Shown here in pieces: positions 49,512 to 57,557 of a stretch of 64,000 nucleotides of DNA; the stretch's first letter is position 1, and the number at the start of each line of letters is the position of its first letter. The notes beneath the pieces are model-generated. The model searched no databases, was not told the origin of the DNA, and saw nothing but the letters and a program-made list of their open reading frames with translations. A program made the translations under genes and the position numbers. Source of the DNA: Anaerolineae bacterium (GTDB taxonomy: Bacteria; Chloroflexota; Anaerolineae; Caldilineales; Caldilineaceae); contig JAUIHI010000010.1 of assembly GCA_030432295.1 (NCBI GenBank), forward strand, positions 62,001 through 126,000. The letters run 5' to 3'.

Positions 49512-51914
49512 GGCTCTTACGGCTTCCCCCACCTGACTTTCCAGGAATACCTGACCGCCCGCCACATTGCTGCCCAGCCCGACCCGGACTATATCGATTT
49601 GGTGATGGTCGATCTGCACAAGGCCTGGTGGCGGGAGGTGCATCTGCTGGTGATTGGGCAACTTGCATATTGCGATAAAAGTGGTGGCGTTTCAAAACTC
49701 TTCCTCAACATTCTGAGTCTTCGTCAACCGCCTTCTTTACTATGTACATTACCTGTCAGAGGATGGACTGACTATCATCTACGTCATCACTATTCAAGGT
49801 ATCCTTTTGCTGTCTTCTTAATGTATATACACATTCTGATAATATGGCTTCCGGAATTCCTACTTGCGGAGATCATAAATTACCTTGCACAGGCCGCCCA
49901 TTGGCAATATATGGATCAATTGATTTGGCTAATAGACCGAGAATTGTACCTTATAGCGACAAGTTGCATGGAAAATAGAGATTTGCATAATAGTTCTCGA
50001 GTTAGGCGTATTATATCGGCGAATGTAAATGCGAAACTTCTGCATATCGTTCGTGATCCTGGGTTGTATGGGATTCAGTTGCTAGGCGTTCAATATAACA
50101 ATTTTCTTACGGAAGTTGAGAGAATTCAGCCCTTTTTATCTCTAATCACGTCAAAAATGGTGGAAGCAGTCGTCGATAAAATCCCCATTAGCATATGGAC
50201 TGGAATGAGCGAAGCCGCTGTGGCTGTCGTTGGTGCAAGCGGGATTCCAACACCGAAAGTGGTATCGATTCTATCGAAGAACATGAACAATGGACACTGG
50301 CCGTTCCAACTGAACGTAGCAATAAGCCTAGTTCAACTACAGCAGGCTTCGCTACAGACTACGATCGCGCTAGTACAAGGTCTGCGAAGTAGTGCAGTCG
50401 GAATTGAGGAATATGCGGTCTTGAGCTTAAGACAATTGAAGCAGAGGTGGCCACACTTCGCTGATGACTTACTCCTAATGCTGCACCATACAGATTCCGA
50501 AGTTAGACTGTTCGCGGTTATGAGTTTGGGCCTATTAGGGAAGACCTCTTCTGAAGTGGAGGCCAGTTTAGCTGCCGCGCTGAGTGATAATAATCCCAGC
50601 GTTTGCTTTGAGGCTGTGTCTAGTCTGGAAAAGCTCGGCTATATGTCAAGAAATCCAGAGAAGATACTCGTGCAGGCTATGAATGCGTCTAGTCAACAGA
50701 AATACAGTTTGGCTTTTGTTTTGGCAAAACTTGGACAGAGGTTAAGGGTCCATGAAAACCTACTAATTGACCTTTTAATAACAGACCCTTCATTCATTAG
50801 GCAAGACATAGTAAGGGCATTGAGAGGCTTAACATCCATATCTCCTGAAGGAGCTAATGTTTTAGAAAGATACCTGAGTGACGATGATCCTTCGGTGAAG
50901 TTGGTTGCAGCAGTTACTCTTGCTAAACTGGGCCTTGCATCTGACGATGCAATATTGATATTGATAGATTTCCTTAGTGATTCCGAGTGGTACAGAAGGC
51001 GAGAGGCGGCGTATGGCCTAGGGAAATGTGGTCAGGCATCAAGGTGGATTATACCGGCTTTGCTAGGAGCGTTACACGATTCTGATTTGCACGTGCGGTC
51101 AGCAGCAGCGAAGAGTCTGGGAGAGTCACGACAGGCAACGGAAGAAGTGGTGTCAGCGCTGGTAGGTGCGTTGGGCGATTCTGATTATTATGTGCGGGAA
51201 GCAGCGGCTGGCAGTCTGGTTCAGTTATGGCAAGCATCGTCTGAGGTGATACTTGTGCTGTTGAGAGCGTTGGGCGATTCTTCCTGGCTAGTGCGGCAGG
51301 CGGCAGCGGGCAGTCTGGGCCAGTTGGGGCAGGCATCGGTGGAGGTGATGCCGCAGATAGCGACGGCGCTGGTGGCGGCGTTGGGCGATTCTTCCTGGCT
51401 AGTGCGGCAGGCAGCAGCGGGCAGTCTGGGCCAACTAGGGAATGCGTCGGAGCAGGTTGTATCGGCGCTGGTGGGAGTGTTGTCTGATTCTGAGTGGCGA
51501 GTGCGACAAGAGGCGGCCAGCAGTCTGGGCCAACTGGAGATCGAAGACGAAGCTCAACTCCGCACCGTCCTCATCGCCCTCAACCGCCGCCTGCACGACC
51601 GGGACGATGACGTGCGCCGGGCCGCCTTGACCGCCATCCGCCGTCTGCTGGACGGGCGGCAAATCCCCGGCTATCGCTGGGTTCCCATTCGGGAACAGCA
51701 ACGCCGGGCGCGGCTACGCAAGCGCATCGGTTGGGCGGTCTTAGGTTTGGGGTTGGTGGTGTTGCCCCTGTGCAGCGACGGGGTCGTCAATGGACAATTG
51801 GACTTTGCCGCTGGGTGGGTGCGGGTTGTGGGTGGGCTGGCCGGGTTGGCGTCCCTTGCCGCGGGCGTCGATCTGTGGCTTGCCCATCGCCGCCGCCCGC
51901 CCTGGGATCGGTGA
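49512..51914 (+). CDS. C-terminal NACHT end plus HEAT-repeat array and two membrane helices (remnant)
   Basis: The frame resumes with YGFPHLTFQEYLTARHIAAQPDPDYIDLVM, a typical NACHT C-terminal winged-helix end, and runs about 800 codons to 51914. Residues after about 200 form HEAT repeats (for example GDSSWLVRQAAAGSLGQLGQA, repeated several times). Two membrane helices close the protein (LGLGLVVLPLC and VVGGLAGLASLAAGVDLW). The middle (49.7-51.0 kb) is AT-rich; the 51.07-51.53 kb repeats are nearly identical at DNA level. No start codon with an obvious site is seen for this frame, so it may be untranslated unless a frameshift occurs. Confidence 0.7.
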   Translation, partial: GSYGFPHLTFQEYLTARHIAAQPDPDYIDLVMVDLHKAWWREVHLLVIGQLAYCDKSGGVSKLFLNILSLRQPPSLLCTLPVRGWTDYHLRHHYSRYPFAVFLMYIHILIIWLPEFLLAEIINYLAQAAHWQYMDQLIWLIDRELYLIATSCMENRDLHNSSRVRRIISANVNAKLLHIVRDPGLYGIQLLGVQYNNFLTEVERIQPFLSLITSKMVEAVVDKIPISIWTGMSEAAVAVVGASGIPTPKVVSILSKNMNNGHWPFQLNVAISLVQLQQASLQTTIALVQGLRSSAVGIEEYAVLSLRQLKQRWPHFADDLLLMLHHTDSEVRLFAVMSLGLLGKTSSEVEASLAAALSDNNPSVCFEAVSSLEKLGYMSRNPEKILVQAMNASSQQKYSLAFVLAKLGQRLRVHENLLIDLLITDPSFIRQDIVRALRGLTSISPEGANVLERYLSDDDPSVKLVAAVTLAKLGLASDDAILILIDFLSDSEWYRRREAAYGLGKCGQASRWIIPALLGALHDSDLHVRSAAAKSLGESRQATEEVVSALVGALGDSDYYVREAAAGSLVQLWQASSEVILVLLRALGDSSWLVRQAAAGSLGQLGQASVEVMPQIATALVAALGDSSWLVRQAAAGSLGQLGNASEQVVSALVGVLSDSEWRVRQEAASSLGQLEIEDEAQLRTVLIALNRRLHDRDDDVRRAALTAIRRLLDGRQIPGYRWVPIREQQRRARLRKRIGWAVLGLGLVVLPLCSDGVVNGQLDFAAGWVRVVGGLAGLASLAAGVDLWLAHRRRPPWDR

Positions 51915-51929
51915 CGCAAATTCGTGCTT

Positions 51930-52700
51930 ACTTGCCCTCACTCCAGCGCCTTCGGCGCCCCCCTCTCCCAGCCGTGGCGATTGGGGGTGGGGCGTGTTGG
52001 TTGGACTGAGAGAGGGGAGTCTACGCCGACGATTTCTGCGTCACAGAACCACCACTCGTCGGCACGAACGCACAAATCGCCGTCCTTCCCCCGCCTCTCC
52101 CAGAGCAGCCAACAGCACAGACGAGACGGCGCTATCTCTGGGAGAGGCGGGGGCGTCCCGCAAACAGTCGACCTTCCCTTCACTGGCTAGGGGGTGGTGA
52201 GGGCGGGGAATGCTGGTCGGACGGGGGAGGGGAGTCTACGCCGACGATTTCTACGCCACAGAACCACCAATCGTCGGGGGGAACGCACAAATCGCCGACC
52301 TTCCCCGCCTCTCCCAGAGCAGCCAACAGCACAGACGAACCCGCGCTATCTCTGGGAGAGGTGGGGGCGTCCGACAATCAGCCGACCTTCCCTTCACTGG
52401 CTAGGGGGTGGTGAGGGTACGAGAGGGGCGCTACGCCGACGATTTCTGCGCCACAGAACCACCATCCGTCGGGGGGAATGCACGAATCGCCGACCTTCCC
52501 CGCCTCTCCCAGAGCAGCTAACAGCACAGACGAACCCGCTCCATCTCTGGGAGAGGTGGGGGCGTCCCTCAATCAGCCGACCTTCCGTTCACTGACTAGG
52601 GGGTGGTGAGGGTAGAGCGTTTTGGTCAGACTGGGAGAGGCGGGGGCGACCCGCCAACTGCACCTAACCCGTCAACGGGTAGGGGGCGGTGAGGGATGGC
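51930..52700. repeat. Tandem array of about 195-215-bp hairpin-containing units
   Basis: Three units start at 52021, 52236 and 52431 (lengths 215, 195 and about 190 bp), with partial units on both sides (from about 51938, and 52630-52700). Each unit contains a 15-bp perfect stem, for example 52091-52105 with 52136-52150, around a loop of about 30 nt with a CAGCCAACAGCACAGACGA word. Both strands stay open by chance, so apparent reading frames are discounted. The array directly follows the NACHT-HEAT remnant and fills the 932-bp gap to the GH4 gene. Confidence 0.8.
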
Positions 52701-52794
52701 CGCCGCGTCCCTAACACTGACAGTACGCATAGTCCCCCCAGCACAGAGCGCCAGACAGCCATTCCCACGCGGAGCGATGGGAACGAGCAAAACA

Positions 52795-52832
52795 GGTGAA
52801 TGGGTGATTCGGAATTCCATCACCCATTCACC
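52795..52832 (-). terminator. 14-bp hairpin after the GH4 gene
   Basis: 52795-52808 pairs perfectly with 52819-52832 (10-nt loop), 15 nt past the GH4 stop on the minus strand. Position supports a terminator. Confidence 0.6.
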
Positions 52833-52846
52833 CAACTACCCAATCC

Positions 52847-54247
52847 CTATTGATACTTCGGTAGCCAATCGCCGTGGGCCTCAATCAGATCGTCCACCAG
52901 ATTGACAATCAGATCCAAATCCAACTCGGCCGCGGTGTGGGGATCGAGCATGGCCGCGTGGTAGATGTGATCCCGCTTGCCGGTCAGCGCGGCTTCGACG
53001 GTCAACGACTGCACATTGATATTCGTCTGCATCAGCGCGGCCAGTTGGGGCGGCAATGCGCCGATTTTGGTGGGCTGGACGCCGTTGCGATCCACCAGAC
53101 AGGGGACTTCCACACAGCAGCCCGCGGGCAGGTTGTCGATGAGGCCCCGGTTGGGCACATTGCCGTAGATGACCTGGGGCGTGCCGCTCTCCATCGAATG
53201 GATAATCTGGGAGCCGTATTCCAGGCTGCGCTTGACGCGGGTCACCCGCTGGATTTCCATCTCCTCGACGGTCAATTTCTTCTCTTCGTAGCCCGCCACC
53301 TCTGCGGCCGCGTCCACAACCCCTTCGCGTACGGCTTGGAACTTCACATTCTCGTCTTCCAGAATGTGGCGCAGGGAATGCCATTCAGCGATCTGTCGCT
53401 CGCAGCGGGTGATGTACTCGTCCAGGGGTACATTGAATTCTTCCAGCAGGTCGGGCCGGTCCCGTTTGATAAACCAGGGCACATATTCGGCGAAATGCTC
53501 GCTGGATTCGGTGACCGAATAACCGAACTTTTCCAGGAGTTTGTAGCGGGTGCGATTCCAGTCCGGGATGCGATCCTCTTCGATGACCCGGCGAATCTCC
53601 GGGTAGAGGTCTCGCCCGTCCTGCTCAAACTTCAGGTAGAAGGCCATGTGGTTGATGCCCGCGCAGATGTAGTCGATCTCCTCGATGGGCACGGAAATGT
53701 CCCTGGCCAACTGGCGGGCTGTCCCCTGCACGCTGTGGCAGAGGCCGACGGTATTAATACTGCTGGCCCGGTCGATGGCCCAGCAGTTCATCGCCATCGG
53801 GTTGACGTATTGGAGTAGGGTGGCGTCCGGGCAGAGGGCTTCCATATCTTTGCACATGGAAAGCAGCACCGGAATTGTGCGCAGGCCCCGCATAATGCCG
53901 CCGATGCCCAGGGTGTCGGCAATCGTCTGGCGCAGGCCGTATTTCTTGGGAATCTCGAAATCGACGACAGTGCCCGGTTTGTAGCCGCCCACCTGAATCA
54001 TTGTGATCGCATAGTCAGCGCCCTTCAGCGCTTCTCGGCGGGAAAGGGTGGCCTCGATTGTAGGTGTCACGGCCAGGGCTTCGGCCACTTTGTGGGCCAC
54101 CACTTCGGATGTGCGCAGCCGTTCCGGTTCGATGTCGTGCAGGACCAGATGACAGTCCTCGGCCAGTTCGGGGTAGCTGAGGATGTCGCCCATCAGATTT
54201 TTGGCGAAGACGGTACTGCCCGCGCCGATGAAAACGATTTTTGCCAT
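52847..54247 (-). CDS. GH4 alpha-galactosidase/6-phospho-glycosidase-type enzyme
   Basis: A 466-residue protein (GGAG site). The Rossmann start MAKIVFIGAGSTVFAKNLMGD binds NAD. Family motifs follow: GADYAITMIQVGG, DTLGIGGIMRGLRTIPVLL, LLQYVNPMAMNCW, the metal-site Cys-His in GLCHSVQGT and the GINHMAFYLKF segment. Family 4 enzymes use NAD and a divalent metal to oxidise C3 and eliminate the aglycone. The lack of the phospho-binding motif differences cannot be judged by eye; MelA-type alpha-galactosidase is the best guess. Stand-alone, no transporter adjacent. Confidence 0.93.
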   Translation of the reverse strand: MAKIVFIGAGSTVFAKNLMGDILSYPELAEDCHLVLHDIEPERLRTSEVVAHKVAEALAVTPTIEATLSRREALKGADYAITMIQVGGYKPGTVVDFEIPKKYGLRQTIADTLGIGGIMRGLRTIPVLLSMCKDMEALCPDATLLQYVNPMAMNCWAIDRASSINTVGLCHSVQGTARQLARDISVPIEEIDYICAGINHMAFYLKFEQDGRDLYPEIRRVIEEDRIPDWNRTRYKLLEKFGYSVTESSEHFAEYVPWFIKRDRPDLLEEFNVPLDEYITRCERQIAEWHSLRHILEDENVKFQAVREGVVDAAAEVAGYEEKKLTVEEMEIQRVTRVKRSLEYGSQIIHSMESGTPQVIYGNVPNRGLIDNLPAGCCVEVPCLVDRNGVQPTKIGALPPQLAALMQTNINVQSLTVEAALTGKRDHIYHAAMLDPHTAAELDLDLIVNLVDDLIEAHGDWLPKYQ

Positions 54248-54315
54248 AGGTGAGATTCTCCAGAATGATGGACAGAAGGTATCAGATGTTTAATGTTACA
54301 TATGAAGAGGCTGGT

Positions 54316-55002
54316 CTACTGAAGCCAATCTCCTATGAGATTAATAAAATCTCTGATTGTGATTAGTGCACTCATGAATGCCAGCAAGGTTATGCCAATA
54401 TATTTAATGCTAAAATAAATTTTTGGTGAATAATTGTCAACATCATTATCCTTTGACTGTAGGTTAATAATCACTCTACTCATTAGTTGGAATGTTGCTA
54501 CTGCAAAACTCAAAATAACGACTATTCTGAGGAAAAGGATGAAACTATTTGAAATATCCAAACTATAGGTTTTTATTATGTATTGAATAGTTCCCGCCAT
54601 GACGATGTATGTTAATCCTACGCCAAATTTATGGGTCCAGGCAATCAATATACTAGAAAGAGTGACGCATATGAAAAGTACAATGCCTACTAGTCTAAAA
54701 ACGATCGTTACCCAGTCGTTCGTTTTTAGATATATCGGGGCAATCACACCAAGAAAAATCCCAATCACGCCCCAAAAAATCGCACGACGCAAATAGACTT
54801 GTCTTTCACGATCTTCAAGATCAACTTTTTTTGATAGGAAGGTCCTACTAAACCAATCCCATTTTTCTTTCCCTAAGTATGCATTGTCATACGATCGTTT
54901 GATATTGAATGGTAATACAAAGGGGAGAATCAACAGATATATTGCTACTAAAAAGACTAATTCCATAGCTTTTTCAACTGCCTCCCCTTTTTTTTGCTTC
55001 AT
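54316..55002 (-). CDS. AT-rich multi-pass membrane protein, unknown
   Basis: About 228 residues from ATG 55002, overlapping the 3' end of the acyltransferase gene by 29 bp; the internal ATG at 54966 is an alternative. About six hydrophobic segments are seen (for example AMELVFLVAIYLLILPFVLPF and SNSFILFLRIVVILSFAVATFQL), with a charged loop KKVDLEDRERQVYLRR. No family is recognised. The base composition is far more AT-rich than neighbours on both sides, so horizontal transfer is likely. Nothing links it to a known system. Confidence 0.7.
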   Translation of the reverse strand: MKQKKGEAVEKAMELVFLVAIYLLILPFVLPFNIKRSYDNAYLGKEKWDWFSRTFLSKKVDLEDRERQVYLRRAIFWGVIGIFLGVIAPIYLKTNDWVTIVFRLVGIVLFICVTLSSILIAWTHKFGVGLTYIVMAGTIQYIIKTYSLDISNSFILFLRIVVILSFAVATFQLMSRVIINLQSKDNDVDNYSPKIYFSIKYIGITLLAFMSALITIRDFINLIGDWLQ

Positions 55003-56629
55003 GCAAATAACAGTATTCTGATTCCCTATCCCTCTGATTCTTACACCTCGTCCCTCTCTTTGTTAAGGCCGCGCAGCGATGGGGTTCGGGATCGGCCTGG
55101 GCTGTGCGTAGCTGACCCAATAATTCGGCAATGGCATCTTCCGGCGATTGTTCGCTTTGGATGGGAATCTCTTGGACACCCGTCTGTGCTTTTTGCTGAG
55201 TCCGTTTGGCTGTCTCCTCCGTTTCGGGTAGACGGGCCAGCGCCAGCAACCGGTTGAATTCGTCCACAAAGCCCTGAACGATGCGGTCCGGATCGGGGAC
55301 CCGCTTCTCGTCGGTGATGACGCCGATGGTCACCTCGCCCGCATAGGAGTAGATGCTCAGCCCCATCCCGATACTGCCCGATTGGGGAACCCAGAAGACC
55401 ATCTGTTCAAAGCGCTTGCCCGCAAAATATAGCTTCTGCTGGGGGCCAGGCACATTTGTCAGCACCGCGCTGGCTTTGCTGGCAAAATAACGCGAAATCA
55501 GTGTGGCCAGTTCGCCCGGCGTGCGTCCCACGCCAGAAAGAATCTGATAGGTGATCAGCGCCTCCGGGGACGCTTTGATTTCGTCCATGCGCTGTTTCAC
55601 CGCAAAGAGCCGATCCAGCGGGTCTTTCACACCCACGGGCAGGGCCAGATAGACCAGCGCGAATTTGTTGCCCAATTCGACCCCAGCATCCATCCCCCGG
55701 ATGTTGACCGGGACCATCGCCCGGATTTCCTTGCCGTCGGTCTCTTCACCCCGGCCCAGCAGATAGGCGCGCAGGCTGGCGGTCAGCGCGGCCACCAGCA
55801 CATCGTTGACCGTCGCGCCCATCACATTTTTCACCAGTTTCACATCGTCCAGGCTGATGGGTGCGGACCAGGCCACCCGTTTGGCGACGCCCAATTCGCC
55901 CTGGAAAAGGGTCTTCTCATCCGTAGGCATCAGGGCCAGTTTCGCCAACACACCGGCTGCCTGCCCGGCCAGACGCCCGCCTTCCCCAAGCGCGGCCAAC
56001 AATTGCTCTGGGTTGCCCAGCATTTCCAGCCCGCCTGCCACCAGTCCACCGCCCAACTGCACTGCCGTATTCACCACTTTCTCCGCACCTTTGAGCAGGG
56101 GACGCAGAGGATTCCAGCCCCGGCTACGCCGCCGTTTTGGGCCGCCGTCGAATGTGCCGTCCGGCTCTGAATCTGTGAGGGAGAGCAGCACCTGCACAAG
56201 CGCCGCGCCGTCGCCCACGCAGTGGTGGATGCGCCCAAAGAGTACATTGCCGTTCCCGTAGCCGTCGATGAGGTAGAAATCCCAGAGGGGGCGGGAGCGG
56301 TCCAGGGGTTGGACAATCAGCTCGGCCATCAACTCTTGCATCGCGGCTTTGTTGCCCGGCGCGGGCAGGCCGATGTGATGGAGATGGGCGCGAATGTCGA
56401 AGTGGGGGTCCGTCTCCCAATAGGTCCGGCCCAGGGGTCCGGTCGTCTCGATGATGCGCTGGCGGAAGCGATTGTAGACCAGCAGCCGTTCCTGCAGGAC
56501 AGCCAGCACCCGCTCGTATTCCACCGGCTCGTCGAAGACCCAGAAGCCGTTGATAATTGTGCGGTTGGTGGGGTTGTCCATAATCAGCCAGGAACGGTCG
56601 ACGCTGGACATTTGCTCGCGCTGGGGCAT
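54974..56629 (-). CDS. Wax ester synthase/diacylglycerol acyltransferase with zinc-knuckle-like tail
   Basis: A 551-residue protein (GGAG site). The WS/DGAT catalytic motif HHxxxDG is present at 135-141 (HHCVGDG), with PLWDFYLIDGYG before it and the C-terminal domain motifs ALTASLRAYLLGRG and ISRYFASKASAVLTNVPGPQQKLYFAGK. It esterifies acyl-CoA with fatty alcohol or diacylglycerol for storage lipid. Unusual: residues about 515-551 form a CxxxTKxGxxC...CxxH motif (CAALTKRGTRC, YCYLH), as in small zinc-binding tails of unrelated proteins. The last codons overlap the AT-rich gene by 29 bp. Confidence 0.9.
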   Translation of the reverse strand: MPQREQMSSVDRSWLIMDNPTNRTIINGFWVFDEPVEYERVLAVLQERLLVYNRFRQRIIETTGPLGRTYWETDPHFDIRAHLHHIGLPAPGNKAAMQELMAELIVQPLDRSRPLWDFYLIDGYGNGNVLFGRIHHCVGDGAALVQVLLSLTDSEPDGTFDGGPKRRRSRGWNPLRPLLKGAEKVVNTAVQLGGGLVAGGLEMLGNPEQLLAALGEGGRLAGQAAGVLAKLALMPTDEKTLFQGELGVAKRVAWSAPISLDDVKLVKNVMGATVNDVLVAALTASLRAYLLGRGEETDGKEIRAMVPVNIRGMDAGVELGNKFALVYLALPVGVKDPLDRLFAVKQRMDEIKASPEALITYQILSGVGRTPGELATLISRYFASKASAVLTNVPGPQQKLYFAGKRFEQMVFWVPQSGSIGMGLSIYSYAGEVTIGVITDEKRVPDPDRIVQGFVDEFNRLLALARLPETEETAKRTQQKAQTGVQEIPIQSEQSPEDAIAELLGQLRTAQADPEPHRCAALTKRGTRCKNQRDRESEYCYLHEAKKRGGS

Positions 56630-56805
56630 GGGATTGGCTCCGAAAGGGATGGGGCGCAGATGACGCGGATCGAGCGGATTGGCGCAGATGGGAATGCACG
56701 CTTGAAAGAGAAGGGCGCAGCAACGCTACGCCCGTTCTTCTTTCGCTATAGGATACCGCTTGACGCAACCGCGCGCAACTCTCTGGCAGACCGGGCAAAG
56801 TTCAG

Positions 56806-57159
56806 CTACGTATTCCCTTCTCGAATTCGCAAGCGGTCCGTCTCAACAGTGATAATCGCCCCGTTTTGTAGTAAATGGCCGTGGGAAGCGAGTACTCTTG
56901 CGCACATCTCCCCTTGAATCTGCGCCCGGAGATTGACCAGCCGCATAATTCCCGAATGGGGCTGGTTATGCACAACCGCCAGTTCACCGAAATCTTTGTC
57001 GAGGGTGACCAAGACTCTGCCAGACCGATGTGCATAGGCAAGGATTTCGCTATCGCCGGGGTCTTCCGGCCAGTCGCCGCTCCATTCGGTATCGTGTCCG
57101 GCCTGTTCCAGAGTGATTTGTGCCCCACCCCAAACACAAGTGTCCAGCAGAACTTTCAT
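56806..57159 (-). CDS. DUF5615 PIN-like toxin
   Basis: A 117-residue protein. KVLLDTCVWGGAQITLEQAGHDTEWSGDW opens the PIN-like fold and VLVTLDKDFGELAVVH is the second acidic motif of DUF5615, a branch of PIN-like nucleases found with DUF433 antitoxins. Its start overlaps the DUF433 gene stop by 4 bp, which supports the pair. The C-terminal segment GAIITVETDRLRIRE is family-typical. Predicted RNase-type toxin or nuclease; activity untested. Confidence 0.9.
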   Translation of the reverse strand: MKVLLDTCVWGGAQITLEQAGHDTEWSGDWPEDPGDSEILAYAHRSGRVLVTLDKDFGELAVVHNQPHSGIMRLVNLRAQIQGEMCARVLASHGHLLQNGAIITVETDRLRIREGNT

Positions 57160-57404
57160 GCCAAGACTCTGGGTGTGAGTTCAATGCGTTCGTGCTGGAC
57201 CATTCGATGGGCATAGACCAGACACGCCTGAATGTCCTGCGCTTCCAGCCAGGGATACCCGGCCAGCAGAGTCTCTGCTGTGTCACCTGCAGCTAGCATT
57301 CCCAGGATGTGTTCCACAGCCAATCGTCGCCCACGAATGATCGGCTTGCCACCGAAAATCGCTGGATCGATTGTAATGCGTTCGAGAAGGTTCTGTTCCT
57401 GCAT
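57156..57404 (-). CDS. DUF433 antitoxin
   Basis: An 82-residue protein. RITIDPAIFGGKPIIRGRRLAVEHILGMLAAGDTAETLLAGYPWL is the DUF433 helix-turn-helix signature. It is the upstream member of a DUF433/DUF5615 toxin-antitoxin pair with ATGA overlap and is expected to bind the operon's promoter. This is the third independent toxin-antitoxin type in the window. Confidence 0.92.
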   Translation of the reverse strand: MQEQNLLERITIDPAIFGGKPIIRGRRLAVEHILGMLAAGDTAETLLAGYPWLEAQDIQACLVYAHRMVQHERIELTPRVLA

Positions 57405-57471
57405 AAACCTGACTCCATTTCTCCATCTGGCAATTTATCACACTATTCTGGACAGTATACCACAAGCAAAA

Positions 57472-57499
57472 GTAGAGACACGCCGTCGCATGTCTCTAC
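57472..57499. repeat. 9-bp palindrome, GTAGAGACA type
   Basis: 57472-57480 pairs perfectly with 57491-57499 (10-nt loop). GTAGAGAC...GTCTCTAC palindromes are common in Chloroflexota and cyanobacteria. Short ATCCGCG-type words follow to 57556. Confidence 0.55.
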
Positions 57500-57557
57500 C
57501 CGTCGAACAAATATCCACGCAAATCCATCCCTTCCGTGCCATCCGCGTTCTATCCTT

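Noticed and set aside
49599-51914. Treating 49599 (TTG) as the true start of the HEAT protein
   Set aside because: The frame is open and coherent from at least 49512, inside a NACHT C-terminal motif, so this TTG is an internal codon.
52194-52595. A plus-strand frame reading RRRFLRHRTT repeats through the array
   Set aside because: It only exists because the repeat length is a multiple of three between units 2 and 3; both strands are open and no start site is visible.
52021-52620. Possible CRISPR array
   Set aside because: Units of about 195-215 bp without short spacers and with no cas genes nearby are tandem repeats, not CRISPR.
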